A stretch of 64,000 nucleotides of DNA from Allopontixanthobacter confluentis. GTDB taxonomy: Bacteria > Pseudomonadota > Alphaproteobacteria > Sphingomonadales > Sphingomonadaceae. Location of the stretch: contig NZ_WTYU01000001.1 of NCBI RefSeq assembly GCF_009827615.1, positions 1,571,001-1,635,000 of the forward strand, read 5' to 3'. Below, piece after piece: positions 39,602 through 49,970 of the stretch. Position 1 is the first letter of the stretch, and every line of letters begins with the position of its first letter. The position numbers and the translations under genes are program-made. The notes below the pieces were generated by a model. The model was not told where the DNA came from. It worked only from the letters and a program-made list of their open reading frames with translations, and did no database searches.

Positions 39602-40807
39602 ATGCCGCCGCCGCCCCGACCCCATGCCCTTGCCCGATCAGCATTGGCAGACCGCGCGAATGGCTGGCTGGCAACCAGTTGGGCCAAAGGCTGGCTTTCC
39701 TTTCCGCCGCTCGATGCCGAAAGCTTGCTTGCCAAAGCGGGGCAGGATTTTGCGGCCGCAGACGAAATGGGCGGGCGCACCCGCGAAGATGTGGACGATT
39801 TTCAGGAACGACTGACGCGCCTGTGCCATAGTGTTGAGCACGAAGCCCGGCTTAACTCCCTTGGCCGGGCCATTGCCCACGGGCAGATTGTCCGCGTAAT
39901 CCGGCAGCGGCTTGGCTTGGGCAAATTATGGCAGGCCCAGCCTGAAATGCTGCACACGCCCCTGGCCCCGCCCATTATCGTGGTGGGTCAGATGCGCGCT
40001 GGAACAACGCGGCTTCACCGTTTGCTGGCAGCAGATCCGGCCCATTGCGCAACCCGCTTTTGCGACAGCTGGCAGCCCGTTCCCGGCGGCGCGGTTGATC
40101 TCAGACCATTATGGAGCGGGATGGCTCTGTTCATGGCGCGGCGGATGGACCCGTGGATTGATACGCTGCACCCGTTTGGCGCAGCCCGCGCCGATGAGGA
40201 ACTGGGCTGGCTGGCCAGCGCGCTGGACCATGGCGCGTATGAAGCGCAGTGGCATATCCCATCATTCACTGCGTTCAGCGAAGCGCGCGGCGCAGTGCCC
40301 GTCTACCGCGAATTTGCCCGTATATTGCGCACCGATGCCGCCTATCATGGCAATGCCGCGCTGCCGCGGGTGATGAAAGTCCCGCAATTTGCCGAAGATT
40401 TGCCCGCCCTGCTGGCGCAATTTCCCAATGCGCGACTGGTGATCGCCAGGCGCGACCACATTGATGTGACGCAAAGTTCAGCATCGCTGGTGGCCAATCA
40501 GATGACCATGCAGTCAGATGATGTGGACCTGCCATGGATCGAGCGTGAATGGCAGCGCAAGATAGCGCTGCGAAGCGCCCGGATGGACGCTGCGCTGGCG
40601 GCATTTGCTGGGCCGGTAGCGCAGGTGGAATTTGCTGACATCAACCGCGATTGTCTGGGCGCCATATCCGGCGTGTATGATACGCTGGGTCTGGAACTGA
40701 CGCAGGCCGCCAGAACTGCGATGGAGACCGAATTGGCACAGGCCAGCCAGTCTGCCCATCACCACCATCAGGAAATGTACCAGGGTTTTGCCAGCGGCGA
40801 AGCCTAA
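39602..40807 (+). CDS. Sulfotransferase family protein
   Basis: A 401-residue protein with the PAPS 5'-phosphosulfate-binding loop VVGQMRAGTTRLHRLLA (residues ~124-140), the position of P-loop-like sulfotransferases, and a 3'-phosphate-binding pattern LVIARRDHIDVTQSSASL around 280. The long N-terminal ~110 residues are helical. It starts 3 bp after the purN stop, so is probably cotranscribed. Acceptor unknown; proteins of this type in sphingomonads are uncharacterised. Confidence 0.82.
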   Translation: MPPPPRPHALARSALADRANGWLATSWAKGWLSFPPLDAESLLAKAGQDFAAADEMGGRTREDVDDFQERLTRLCHSVEHEARLNSLGRAIAHGQIVRVIRQRLGLGKLWQAQPEMLHTPLAPPIIVVGQMRAGTTRLHRLLAADPAHCATRFCDSWQPVPGGAVDLRPLWSGMALFMARRMDPWIDTLHPFGAARADEELGWLASALDHGAYEAQWHIPSFTAFSEARGAVPVYREFARILRTDAAYHGNAALPRVMKVPQFAEDLPALLAQFPNARLVIARRDHIDVTQSSASLVANQMTMQSDDVDLPWIEREWQRKIALRSARMDAALAAFAGPVAQVEFADINRDCLGAISGVYDTLGLELTQAARTAMETELAQASQSAHHHHQEMYQGFASGEA

Positions 40808-40853
40808 GCCGCATCCCCATTGAGCAGGCAGTTTGGCTGGTCGCGCCTGATAA

Positions 40854-41246
40854 TCAATTGGCCACGAGATCGCTCGCCAGAATTCTGGCAAGCGCTGGCG
40901 GCTGATCCGAGCGGAAGCTTTGCCAATAGGCTATTTTGCCGTCTATCACCTGGCATTGCCACAGACATTGCGCCACCAGCACAGGGTCGCGTGCCGTGGT
41001 AGCGCCCTTGATCAACACATCATCGCCATTGCGGCTGGCGCTTTCGATCGTGATGGCAAAGCCGGTGTCGAGCGCGACGAAACGGCGAAAAAATTCGATG
41101 CAGTTTTCCCGGCCTTCAATGCGGGTCAGGCGGCTATCCACAAACACGAAATCGTCATGCATCATGGCTGCCAGTGCATCGACATCAGCCAAGTTCATCC
41201 GCTTGATAAAACGGCGGGCAGTTGAAACGCGGCTTCTGAATAGCAT
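40854..41246 (-). CDS. NTF2-like / SnoaL-like protein
   Basis: A 130-residue small alpha+beta protein with the cone-shaped NTF2-like fold: helical N-terminus (RRFIKRMNLADVDALAAMMHDDFVFVDSR), a short strand with GRENCIEFFRRFV, then four strands. The NTF2 fold covers steroid isomerases, polyketide cyclases and many unknowns, so function is open. Terminates near the sulfotransferase end, convergent. Confidence 0.78.
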   Translation of the reverse strand: MLFRSRVSTARRFIKRMNLADVDALAAMMHDDFVFVDSRLTRIEGRENCIEFFRRFVALDTGFAITIESASRNGDDVLIKGATTARDPVLVAQCLWQCQVIDGKIAYWQSFRSDQPPALARILASDLVAN

Positions 41247-41303
41247 TGTTGCAGCGTAACACGCTCAAAACCATAATAATATTTGACGGATGTTAAGTTT
41301 GGA

Positions 41304-41335
41304 CAAAAAAAGGGCCACCCTTTCGGGCAGCCCTT
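41304..41335 (-). terminator. Rho-independent terminator after ndk
   Basis: On the minus strand an 11-bp stem (AAGGGCTGCCC with GGGTGGCCCTT, two G-T wobbles) with a GAAA loop is followed by seven Ts. It lies 28 bp after the ndk stop. Confidence 0.85.
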
Positions 41336-41362
41336 GTCTGTTGTGTCAAAGGTTTCAGAACC

Positions 41363-41785
41363 TTAGCCGACAATTTCGTCTTCATTGAAGAAATACGCAA
41401 TTTCTGTCGCCGCATTTTCGTCGCTGTCAGAACCATGGACGCTGTTGGCTTCAATGCTTTCAGCCAGTTCGGCGCGAATGGTGCCGGGTGCGGCGTCCTT
41501 GGGATTGGTAGCACCCATGATGTCGCGGTTGGCCTGCATGGCGTTTTCGCCTTCAAGCACTTGCACCACAACCGGGCCGCTGATCATGAAATCGACCAGT
41601 TCACCGAAGAACGGGCGTTCCTTGTGCACGGCGTAAAAGCCTTCAGCCTGTTCGCGGGTCATCTGGATACGCTTGGAAGCGACAACGCGCAGGCCTGCTT
41701 CTTCCAGCATCTTGGTGACAGCGCCGGTCAGGTTGCGGCGGGTGGCATCGGGCTTGATGATCGAAAAGGTGCGGGTAACCGCCAT
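41363..41785 (-). CDS. ndk: Nucleoside diphosphate kinase
   Basis: A 140-residue enzyme transferring phosphate between NTPs and NDPs. The active-site histidine is in [11 protein letters not shown] near residue 117. The N-terminus [17 protein letters not shown] and the middle [15 protein letters not shown] are typical. Full length. Neighbours holC and pepA are the usual alphaproteobacterial set. Confidence 0.97.
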   Translation of the reverse strand: MAVTRTFSIIKPDATRRNLTGAVTKMLEEAGLRVVASKRIQMTREQAEGFYAVHKERPFFGELVDFMISGPVVVQVLEGENAMQANRDIMGATNPKDAAPGTIRAELAESIEANSVHGSDSDENAATEIAYFFNEDEIVG

Positions 41786-41913
41786 GGGAGTTTCCTAAAT
41801 TGCAAGATTGAAAGGGGGAATGCGTTGCGCGCGCCCCTAGCCGCGAAGGAAGAATATCGCAAGTCCTGCGTGGTGTTGCCCGGTTGCGCCCGGCTAACAG
41901 TCAAACCGACGCC

Positions 41914-42363
41914 TCAGCCCATTTCCCGCCATTTACCGCCATCCTGTTTCCAGAAATGGCGTTCGATACCTTTTTGCACATGGCTGTCGCTGCCCAGCAA
42001 CCGCCAGCAGGCCCGCGCATCTTCCAGCCGGTCATCACCAAACAGCAGGAACGCGCGAGCGAAGTTGCAGGCTTCTTCCCGCCATTTGCCATCAGCAAGA
42101 ATGACGAATTTCGCATCATTGGCAGCTTGTATATCCGCCGCAATCAACACCGGCTGGCGCGCTTCGTTACCCTCGCCTGCCTGCCCGTGGGCCAGAAACG
42201 CCTCCGGCGCGACTTCCCACAGTGCTGTGTCGATGCGGCTTGCGCGGTCGGCGTCTTCGCACACCACCAGCACGCGCTCCCCCGCAGCCTTGGCAGCGCG
42301 GGCCAGCAGCGGAACGACCAGTTCTGCCGGATCGCGGCTCAACTGATAGAAATCGACCCGCAT
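41914..42363 (-). CDS. holC: DNA polymerase III subunit chi
   Basis: A 149-residue clamp-loader accessory subunit that links SSB to DNA polymerase III. It has DFYQLSRDPAELVVPLLARAA, ERVLVVCEDADRASRIDTALW and the C-terminal VILADGKWREEACNFARAFLLFGDDRLEDARACWR. It shares one base with the DUF2256 stop (TGATG), so is coupled to it, and lies with pepA as in many Proteobacteria. Confidence 0.9.
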   Translation of the reverse strand: MRVDFYQLSRDPAELVVPLLARAAKAAGERVLVVCEDADRASRIDTALWEVAPEAFLAHGQAGEGNEARQPVLIAADIQAANDAKFVILADGKWREEACNFARAFLLFGDDRLEDARACWRLLGSDSHVQKGIERHFWKQDGGKWREMG

Positions 42364-42563
42364 CAGCCTTCCGGTTTATGGATCGTCGGGTTTTTCGCAG
42401 CAGCGCCGCTGACTGCCGTGCTGCTTTTCGACCGGCGGCACCGTTCGGAACAATAGCGGACATTGTCCCATTCACGTGCCCATTTCTTGCGCCAGTTGAA
42501 CGGCAGCCCGCACGTCAGGCATATTTTGCTGGGCAGTTCTGCCTTGTGTGACGTGCGGGCCAT
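42363..42563 (-). CDS. DUF2256 family small zinc-binding-like protein
   Basis: A 66-residue basic protein. Cysteines in ICLTCGLPF and RYCSERCR form a small zinc-binding-like motif typical of DUF2256, with [13 protein letters not shown] between them. The ATG at 42563 is used; an alternative TTG at 42572 adds three residues. Coupled to holC; function unknown. Confidence 0.85.
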   Translation of the reverse strand: MARTSHKAELPSKICLTCGLPFNWRKKWAREWDNVRYCSERCRRSKSSTAVSGAAAKNPTIHKPEG

Positions 42564-42572
42564 AATGTTCAA

Positions 42573-44033
42573 TCAACCTTCTAGATTATCGCGGACATAT
42601 TGATCGATCAGGCGGACGCCGAAACCGGTCGCTCCCTTGTCCCAGGTGGTGCCGGGCTTGTCGGCCCAGACCATGCCGGCAATATCGCAATGCGCCCATG
42701 GGGTGCCTTTTTCGATGAACCGCTGCAGGAATTGCGCTGCGGTAATTGACCCTGCACCACGCGCGCCTACGTTTTTCATGTCGGCAATGGGGCTGTCGAT
42801 CAGCTTGTCATAAGCAGGTGACAGCGGGAAACGCCACATCTTGTCGCCACTGGCCTTGCCGGCGGCAGTCAGCTTGTCGGCCAGATCATCGTCATTCGCA
42901 AACAAGCCGCCATGTTCGTTACCCAGCGATATGATGATCGCGCCGGTCAGCGTGGCAAAGTCGATGATGGCAGCCGGTTTGAATTCCTTCTGCGCCCAAT
43001 GCAGCGCATCGCACAGCACCAGACGGCCTTCTGCATCGGTGTTGATCACTTCGATGGTCTGGCCCGACATGGATGTGACCACATCGCCCGGACGCTGCGC
43101 CTTGCCGTCGGGCATGTTTTCCACCAGCCCCATCACGCCCACGATGTTGGCTTTCGCCTTGCGCGTGACCATGGCCAGCATGGCGCCTGCCACTGCGCCT
43201 GCGCCGCCCATGTCCCACTTCATGTCTTCCATGCCGGCGCCGGGCTTCAGCGAAATGCCGCCACTGTCGAATGTGACGCCTTTGCCTACAAATACTGTCG
43301 GTTTTTCGCCTTCAGCCCCGCCATTCCAGCGGATTGCCAGGATGCGCGACGGCTGTTCTGATCCAAGGCCCACGCCCAGCAAAGCGCCCATGCCCAATGC
43401 TTCCATCTCGGCATCGTCCAGAACCGTGACTTCGACGCCGGTGCCGGCAAATTTCTCTTCGCATTTCGCGACGAAACTGACCGGAAAAATCTTGTTGGAC
43501 GGTTCAGCCACCAGTTCGCGGGTGAATTCCACCCCGTCAGCCAGCGCTGATTCGCTGGCCCATGCGGCATCGGTGCCTTCTGGCGCCCCTGCCACAGTAA
43601 CACTGGTGAGAGTGGCTTTCAGTTCTTCCTTCATGGTGGTGCGGTAAATATCATGCCGCCAGCCGCGCAGGCGCAGGCCCAGCAGCACAGATGCCGCTTC
43701 ATCGGCCGAAAGCTGGGAATTCGACAGGTCCAGCACCAGCGATGTCGCGCCAGAGGCAAGATATTTGGCAGTTACAGCCGCGCCCGCCTTTTCAAGCGAT
43801 TCGCGGCGGCCATCAGCGCCCGCTTCGCCAGCGCCTGCCAGCGCCACGCGGACGACAGAACCACTGCGTTCGACGAAACTTTCAAAAATCTGCCCGGGAT
43901 TGCCTTTGAATCGCGCAGTAGCAGCCCCTTCGTCGATGGATTTTTCGAGGCCAGCGGGCATCGCACCCTTGTTGACGACATAGGCCACCAGCCGGGCAGT
44001 TGCAGGAACGGTGGGTTGAAAATCGATCTTCAT
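42573..44033 (-). CDS. pepA: Leucyl aminopeptidase (M17)
   Basis: A 486-residue cytosolic metallo-aminopeptidase. The metal and catalytic motifs are in VFVGKGVTFDSGGISLKPG (near residue 255) and NTDAEGRLVLCDAL (near 335), with MKWDMGGAG between them. The start at 44033 is preferred over an extension in the lptD-divergent region. First gene of pepA-DUF2256-holC. Confidence 0.95.
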   Translation of the reverse strand: MKIDFQPTVPATARLVAYVVNKGAMPAGLEKSIDEGAATARFKGNPGQIFESFVERSGSVVRVALAGAGEAGADGRRESLEKAGAAVTAKYLASGATSLVLDLSNSQLSADEAASVLLGLRLRGWRHDIYRTTMKEELKATLTSVTVAGAPEGTDAAWASESALADGVEFTRELVAEPSNKIFPVSFVAKCEEKFAGTGVEVTVLDDAEMEALGMGALLGVGLGSEQPSRILAIRWNGGAEGEKPTVFVGKGVTFDSGGISLKPGAGMEDMKWDMGGAGAVAGAMLAMVTRKAKANIVGVMGLVENMPDGKAQRPGDVVTSMSGQTIEVINTDAEGRLVLCDALHWAQKEFKPAAIIDFATLTGAIIISLGNEHGGLFANDDDLADKLTAAGKASGDKMWRFPLSPAYDKLIDSPIADMKNVGARGAGSITAAQFLQRFIEKGTPWAHCDIAGMVWADKPGTTWDKGATGFGVRLIDQYVRDNLEG

Positions 44034-44134
44034 GGGGTCTCCGACGCAGCAAGTGTGAAAGAAGCGTGGCCGCATGGCAGCCTGTCGTTCTGTTGGCGAT
44101 TGCGATTAGGCGCGGGCGGTGCGATAGGCAAGCC

Positions 44135-46432
44135 ATGCTCCCCCGCCCAGAGATTACGCCGCATCTGGCGATACGACATTCCAGCAAATTCAGCACGGCT
44201 GCCGCGGCGCTGGCGCTTGCCTGTTGCTACGCCGCACCCGCAGCGGCGCAGGATGTGGCGCAGGATGTGGGTCAGGATGCAGATCAGCCTGAAGGGCCAG
44301 CCACGGCGCAGGCAGCAAGCCCTGCGGTGCGTAACATCGATTTTGAAGCGGACACGCTAGCCTACGATTCCGAAGCCGAGATCGTCACCGCCACCGGCAA
44401 TGTTGTGCTGCGCAGTGAAGACCGCTCGGTCATCGCGCAGGAAGTGAACTGGAATCGCACCAGCGGGGTGATTATTGCGACGGGCGATGTCCGGTTTGTG
44501 GATGAGGATGGCAATCAGCTTTATACCGATCGGCTGGAACTGACGGACAAGTTTGAAGCCGGTGCCATGGAAAATCTGCTGCTGGCCCTGCGTGAAGGGG
44601 GCCGGCTGGCCGCACGCGGGGGAACGCGGCAGGAAGATGGCACGATAATCCTGACAGAAGCGGCCTATAGTGCCTGTGCCGTGATGGATGAAGATGGCTG
44701 CACCAAAGACCCCAGCTGGCGCATTACCGCCGACCGGGTGACATATGACCCGCAGGACAAGCGCGTGCGTTTTCGCGGTGCCTATCTGGAATTATTCGGC
44801 GCGCGGCTGCTGCCGCTTCCCGGCCTTGCTGTCCGGACGGATGGCAAATCCGTCTCCGGTGTTCTGGTGCCTGACTTGCGAATTTCAGAATCGAACGGCG
44901 TTGAAATCAACGGCAGTTACTATTTCCGCCTGGGGGACAATCGCGACCTGACCCTTGGGGCATATCTGTTTACCAAAGCCCCGCCGATGGCGACTGCCCA
45001 ATGGCGCCATCTGACCGAAAAGGGTGCCTATCAGATAACCGGCTATCTGACGCAAAGCCGCCGCATTTCCACTTTCACCGGCACGCCGACATCGGAACGC
45101 GACCTGCGCGGATATGTCGCGGCCAATGGCAAATTCCAGTTCAGCCCGGAATGGAGCCTGACGGGCTCCATCCGTCTGGCAACCGACCGCACGTTCCTGC
45201 GCCGGTACGATATCAGCCGCGATGATCGGCTGCGCTCGACAATTGAACTGGAACGGATCGACGACACATCCTATTTGTCGGTTGCAGGCTGGGCCACGCA
45301 GGTCATGCGCCTGGGCCAGCCTCAGGGGCAGGTTCCGCTGGTGCTGCCAGTGATTGATTACCGCCGCCGCCTGCAAGACCCGGTGCTGGGCGGCACGGTG
45401 GAACTGCAGCTCAATTCTCTCAACCTCTACCGCAACGAGGGGCAGGATACGCAGCGCGCATTTGCCGGTGCGCGCTGGGATTTGCGCACCATTACCGGTA
45501 TGGGCCAGCTGGTGTCCGTCACGGCCCTGGCCCGCGCCGATGTCTATCACAGCGATGAAAACCAGCTGACCGATACGGCCATCTACCGCGGCCTTCCGGG
45601 CTGGCAGGGACGCGGTATCGCGCTGGGCGCAATTGATGTGAAATGGCCCTTTGTCGGGCAGGCATTCGGCGGCACACAGGTTCTGACCCCGCGTGTCCAG
45701 CTGGTCGCCACGCCTGCAATCCGCAATCTGGCCGTGCCCAATGAAGATGCCCGCGCCATTGATCTGGAAGATTCCAACCTGTTCGCCCTCAACCGCTTCC
45801 CCGGTTATGATCGGGTGGAAGACGGTGTGCGCCTGACGTACGGCTTCGACTGGGAATTGCAGCGCCCCGGCTGGCGCATAAAATCCACCATCGGCCAGTC
45901 ATACAAGCTGGACAAGAACCCAGTCATCCTGATCGACGGGACCGGCCTCAGCGAGAGAGTGTCGGACCTGGTTGGGCGGACAGAAGTGCGCTTCCGCGAC
46001 TTTGTCAAAGTCACCCATCGCTACCGGCTGGACAAGGACAATCTGGCTCTGCGCCGTAACGAATTTGACGCCACGGTCGGCTCGCGCCGGACCTATGCCG
46101 AAGTGGGCTATCTGCGCCTCAACCGCGATATTGACGGGCTGGTCGAGGATTTGCAGGACCGCGAGGAATTGCGCGTTGCCACCCGCGTGGCTTTTGCGAA
46201 ATACTGGTCCTTGTTTGGCGCAGGCGTGTTCAACCTGACAGACCGCAACGAAGACCCGACTTTTACCGCCGACGGGTTTGAACCTGTGCGCACGCGGCTG
46301 GGTGTTGCCTATCAGGATGATTGCCTGGAATTCGGCCTTACCTGGCGGCGTGATTATGTGGCGTCGGGCGATGCCCAGCGGGGCGACACTTTCCAGCTGT
46401 TCTTCTCGTTGCGCAACCTTGGTTTCCGCTAG
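44135..46432 (+). CDS. lptD: LPS-assembly protein LptD
   Basis: A 765-residue outer-membrane protein that inserts LPS into the outer leaflet. A signal peptide ends near AAAQ (residue ~36). The N-terminal LptA/OstA-like domain has ADTLAYDSEAEIVTATGNVVLRSEDRS near residue 70. The C-terminal ~520 residues form the beta-barrel, ending in FQLFFSLRNLGFR with an aromatic before the last residue. The SACAVMDEDGC cysteines are near residue 180. First of lptD-surA-pdxA-rsmA. Confidence 0.93.
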   Translation: MLPRPEITPHLAIRHSSKFSTAAAALALACCYAAPAAAQDVAQDVGQDADQPEGPATAQAASPAVRNIDFEADTLAYDSEAEIVTATGNVVLRSEDRSVIAQEVNWNRTSGVIIATGDVRFVDEDGNQLYTDRLELTDKFEAGAMENLLLALREGGRLAARGGTRQEDGTIILTEAAYSACAVMDEDGCTKDPSWRITADRVTYDPQDKRVRFRGAYLELFGARLLPLPGLAVRTDGKSVSGVLVPDLRISESNGVEINGSYYFRLGDNRDLTLGAYLFTKAPPMATAQWRHLTEKGAYQITGYLTQSRRISTFTGTPTSERDLRGYVAANGKFQFSPEWSLTGSIRLATDRTFLRRYDISRDDRLRSTIELERIDDTSYLSVAGWATQVMRLGQPQGQVPLVLPVIDYRRRLQDPVLGGTVELQLNSLNLYRNEGQDTQRAFAGARWDLRTITGMGQLVSVTALARADVYHSDENQLTDTAIYRGLPGWQGRGIALGAIDVKWPFVGQAFGGTQVLTPRVQLVATPAIRNLAVPNEDARAIDLEDSNLFALNRFPGYDRVEDGVRLTYGFDWELQRPGWRIKSTIGQSYKLDKNPVILIDGTGLSERVSDLVGRTEVRFRDFVKVTHRYRLDKDNLALRRNEFDATVGSRRTYAEVGYLRLNRDIDGLVEDLQDREELRVATRVAFAKYWSLFGAGVFNLTDRNEDPTFTADGFEPVRTRLGVAYQDDCLEFGLTWRRDYVASGDAQRGDTFQLFFSLRNLGFR

Positions 46433-46549
46433 ATCGGCACAGCAGAGGGGACAGGCTGAACGGCGCGATTGGCAGCGAGGCCCAAAACGGCTATTTGCGC
46501 AGCCACTCAGCTACGGTTAAGCCGGAAACAGCAATTAACCGGGCAGTTC

Positions 46550-47995
46550 ATGGCGCAAAAAGCGCGCGTTAATCGGAATTTACGTGTGATTCAAAAGACC
46601 ATTTCCAAATTACTGACAGGAATTGCCACCGTCGGCCTCGTCACGTCCCCTGTGGCAGCACAGGCGCAGGCCAATGAGCAGGCCAGTACGCAAACTGGTG
46701 CGCCGGTTGGTGCACAGGCCGGAATGCAGGCAGGTGGGGCTGTTGAAATCGACAATCCGCTGGGCATTCCTGCAAATGTGGTTCTGCTGGGCCAGAGCGA
46801 CCCGAACAATCGCCGCGCCACCGCGCTGGTCAATGGTTCGGTCATCACCGGTACCGATGTTGAACAGCGTGTGGCCCTGCTGGTCGCCGCATCGGAAAGT
46901 GCGCTTCCCGAGGAAGAATTGCAGCGTGTGCGGATGCAGGTGCTGCGCAATCTGATCGACGAGACATTGCAGATCCAGGAAGCTGCAGCGCAGGAAATTG
47001 TCGTCGCGCGCGAAGAAATTAACGAGCGTTACGCGCAGGTCGCAGCCCAGAATTTCGGTCAGGATACTGGCAAGATGGATGCCTATCTGATCAGCATCGG
47101 ATCATCGCCGGTCTCGTTGAAGCGCCAGATCGAAGGCGAAATGGCATGGCAGCGGCTGCTTCGCCGCCAGATTGCACCCTTCATCAATGTGTCCGAAGAA
47201 GAAGTGCGCGAATTGCTGGAACGCATGGAAGCATCACGCGGAACGGATGAATATCGCCTTGGCGAAATCTATCTGTCGGCCACTCCTGAAACGCGGGAAG
47301 CGGTGCGGCAGAATGCCCAGCGCATTGTTCAGCAATTGCAGCAGGGCGGCAGCTTTGTCGCTTATGCCCGCCAGTTTTCCGAAGCATCGACTGCCGCTGT
47401 CGGCGGCGATCTCGGCTTTGTCCGGCTGGAAACCCTGCCGGGCGAAATGCAGACCGTGGCCCGTTCCATGGCGCCTGGCCAGTTGGTCGGCCCGTTTGAA
47501 ATTCCCGGCGGCTTCGAGATTCTCTATCTGATCGACAAGCGCCAGATCCTCATGGCTGACCCACGCGATGCGCTGCTCAGCCTCAAGCAGATTTCTATCA
47601 GCTTTGCGCCTGGCACTACCGAACAGGCCGCAACTGCGCGGGTTGAACAATTCGCCAATACGGTAAAGACCATGCGCGGTTGCGGCGATGCAGAATCGAT
47701 TGCCGCCACCATCGGCGCGGAAGTCGTGACGAATGACCAGATCCGCGCGCGCGCATTGCCCGAACAGTTGCAAAGCGCGCTGCTGCAATTGCAGCTTGGC
47801 CAGACCACGCCGCCTTTCGGCTCTGTCACCGATGGGGTGCGGGTGCTGATGCTGTGCGGCCGGGATGACCCCAAGCCTGACAGCGGCCCTGATTTCGAGC
47901 AGATGATGGAGCAGATGGAAAACGACCGCATTTCCAAGCGTGCCCAGCGTTATCTCCGCGATTTGCGCAATGATGCCTATATCGAATATAACTGA
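46550..47995 (+). CDS. surA: Periplasmic peptidyl-prolyl isomerase / chaperone SurA
   Basis: A 481-residue periplasmic chaperone helping outer-membrane proteins such as LptD fold. The signal peptide covers residues ~1-41. A SurA N-terminal chaperone domain follows (VLRNLIDETLQIQEAAAQEIVV), then one parvulin domain around residues 220-330 (EYRLGEIYLSA, QGGSFVAYARQFSEASTAAVGGDLGFV). E. coli SurA has two parvulin domains; only one full copy is clear here. Between lptD and pdxA. Confidence 0.9.
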   Translation: MAQKARVNRNLRVIQKTISKLLTGIATVGLVTSPVAAQAQANEQASTQTGAPVGAQAGMQAGGAVEIDNPLGIPANVVLLGQSDPNNRRATALVNGSVITGTDVEQRVALLVAASESALPEEELQRVRMQVLRNLIDETLQIQEAAAQEIVVAREEINERYAQVAAQNFGQDTGKMDAYLISIGSSPVSLKRQIEGEMAWQRLLRRQIAPFINVSEEEVRELLERMEASRGTDEYRLGEIYLSATPETREAVRQNAQRIVQQLQQGGSFVAYARQFSEASTAAVGGDLGFVRLETLPGEMQTVARSMAPGQLVGPFEIPGGFEILYLIDKRQILMADPRDALLSLKQISISFAPGTTEQAATARVEQFANTVKTMRGCGDAESIAATIGAEVVTNDQIRARALPEQLQSALLQLQLGQTTPPFGSVTDGVRVLMLCGRDDPKPDSGPDFEQMMEQMENDRISKRAQRYLRDLRNDAYIEYN

Positions 47996-48019
47996 TCGAT
48001 CTGGTTTGATAAATTCTCG

Positions 48020-49036
48020 ATGAAAGCGCTGGCCATCTCGCTCGGTGATCCGGCCGGGATTGGCCCGGAACTGATTACCGAGGCATGGGCGCGGCGCGAT
48101 GCCCATGACCTGCAGCCGTTTTTTGCAGTCGGCGGGGAAGTTATCCTCGCCGCTGCGGCGCGGCAGCGCGGGCTGGATGTGCCAACCATCCGCATCACCC
48201 GCCCAGAGCAGGCAGCGGCAGCTTTCTCCGCAGGCCTTCCGGTATTGGCCCTGCCAGCCGCATCATCTGCGGGCGAGACGGAACGATACAGCCCCGGCAC
48301 CCCTGGTCTTGCCGGTGCCCGCCTTGCATTGGCATCGCTTCGCCATACAGCCCAGCTTGCGCTGGATGGCGACGTTGCTGCCATTGTGACAGCGCCGGTG
48401 GCGAAATCGCAGTTGGCCAAGGCAGGGTTCAAATATCCCGGCCAGACCGAATTTCTGGCTGCCGCCTGCAACATTGCTGCGGAAAATGCAGTGATGATGC
48501 TGGCAGGGCCGCAATTGCGCACCGTGCCTCTCACCGTACATTGCGCCTTGTCCGAAGTGGCGGGGCTGCTGTCTGTTGATCTCATCAGGCGGCGGGCGAC
48601 CATTACCGCACAGGCTCTGATCCGCGATTTCGGTATTGCCGCCCCTCGCCTCGCGCTGGCGGGGCTGAACCCCCATGCCGGCGAAAATGGCCAGTTCGGG
48701 GATGAGGAAATCCGCATCATCGCGCCTGCCATCGCCGCGCTGCGCGAAGAAGGGATTGATGCCACTGGCCCTCACCCTGCCGATGCGCTGTTCGCGCCCC
48801 ATGCGCGGGCGAAATATGACGTGGCGCTGGCCATGTATCACGATCAGGCGCTGATCCCATTGAAAGCGCTGGATTTCGATGCCGGGGTCAATGTCACTCT
48901 GGGCCTGCCGATCATCCGCACATCGCCCGACCACGGCACCGCGTTTGACATTGCCGGCACTGGGACGGCCGATGCCGGGGCCACCATCGCGGCCATTCGT
49001 ATGGCTGGTGAATGTGCGGCAAGACGCGGGACATGA
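48020..49036 (+). CDS. pdxA: 4-hydroxythreonine-4-phosphate dehydrogenase
   Basis: A 338-residue enzyme of the DXP-dependent pyridoxal 5'-phosphate pathway. The N-terminus [16 protein letters not shown], the metal/substrate motifs [12 protein letters not shown] and [11 protein letters not shown], and [19 protein letters not shown] are typical. The end overlaps rsmA by 4 bp (ATGA), so the two are coupled. Confidence 0.95.
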   Translation: MKALAISLGDPAGIGPELITEAWARRDAHDLQPFFAVGGEVILAAAARQRGLDVPTIRITRPEQAAAAFSAGLPVLALPAASSAGETERYSPGTPGLAGARLALASLRHTAQLALDGDVAAIVTAPVAKSQLAKAGFKYPGQTEFLAAACNIAAENAVMMLAGPQLRTVPLTVHCALSEVAGLLSVDLIRRRATITAQALIRDFGIAAPRLALAGLNPHAGENGQFGDEEIRIIAPAIAALREEGIDATGPHPADALFAPHARAKYDVALAMYHDQALIPLKALDFDAGVNVTLGLPIIRTSPDHGTAFDIAGTGTADAGATIAAIRMAGECAARRGT

Positions 49037-49893
49037 GCATCGATCTGCCACCATTACGCGAGGTCATCGCGCGTCACGGCCTCAGCGCATCGAAGGCGCT
49101 GGGCCAGAATTTCCTGTTCGACGAACAGTTGCTGAACCGCATCGCTGCCATTCCCGGTGACTTGCAAGGCAAGGCCGTGCTGGAAGTGGGCCCCGGGCCC
49201 GGCGGCTTGACCCGCGCCTTGCTGCGTGCCGGCGCGCGGGTAACAGCCATTGAAATGGACAGCCGGTGCCTGCCTGCCCTGGAAGAATTGTCAGACGCAT
49301 TTCCCGGCCAGCTCCGCATTATGCAGGGCGACGCGCTGAAACTGAACCATGATGAACTTATGGGCGAGCCTTTTGCCGTGCTTTCCAACCTGCCCTATAA
49401 TGTCGGCACCGCATTGTTTGTGCGCTGGCTGGCCGGCGAGACGTGGCCGCCGCAATGGACCAGCCTGACATTGATGTTCCAGCAGGAAGTGGCGCAGCGC
49501 ATTGTGGCATCTGCGGGCAATTCCGCATTTGGCAGGCTGTCAGTGCTGGCCCAGTGGCGCAGCACGGCGGCACTGGCGATGAAAGTGCACCGCAGCGCAT
49601 TCACCCCGCCGCCCAAGGTGATGAGCGCAATTGTCCACGTGGTTCCGTCCGCCATGCCCGAAGGGGTGTCGGCCAAGGTTCTGGAACGGATAACCGAGGC
49701 GGCCTTCGGCCAGCGCCGCAAGATGCTGCGCCAGAGCGTGAAGGGTATCGAAGGCGCTGTCGCCGCGCTGGAAGCACTGGAAATCGATACTCAGCGGCGC
49801 GCAGAAACCTTGTCCGTTGAAGAATTCGTCGCCCTCGCCCGTATACTGAGCCGACCGGCCCCGGCTGGCAGAAATTTGCTTTCCCCGCAGTAA
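49033..49893 (+). CDS. rsmA: 16S rRNA (adenine1518/1519-N6,N6)-dimethyltransferase
   Basis: A 286-residue SAM-dependent methyltransferase (KsgA) modifying two adenines in 16S rRNA during late 30S maturation. It has [15 protein letters not shown], the SAM site [15 protein letters not shown], motif [14 protein letters not shown] and the C-terminal helical region. The ATG at 49033 overlaps pdxA; an alternative upstream start is not needed. Confidence 0.95.
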   Translation: MSIDLPPLREVIARHGLSASKALGQNFLFDEQLLNRIAAIPGDLQGKAVLEVGPGPGGLTRALLRAGARVTAIEMDSRCLPALEELSDAFPGQLRIMQGDALKLNHDELMGEPFAVLSNLPYNVGTALFVRWLAGETWPPQWTSLTLMFQQEVAQRIVASAGNSAFGRLSVLAQWRSTAALAMKVHRSAFTPPPKVMSAIVHVVPSAMPEGVSAKVLERITEAAFGQRRKMLRQSVKGIEGAVAALEALEIDTQRRAETLSVEEFVALARILSRPAPAGRNLLSPQ

Positions 49894-49970
49894 CGCCTAG
49901 CTTCCGTGGCGGGGGTCGCGATTCGCAATCCTGGCGCAAGCCGGATTGCTTCGTAGTAACGGGGAAATAT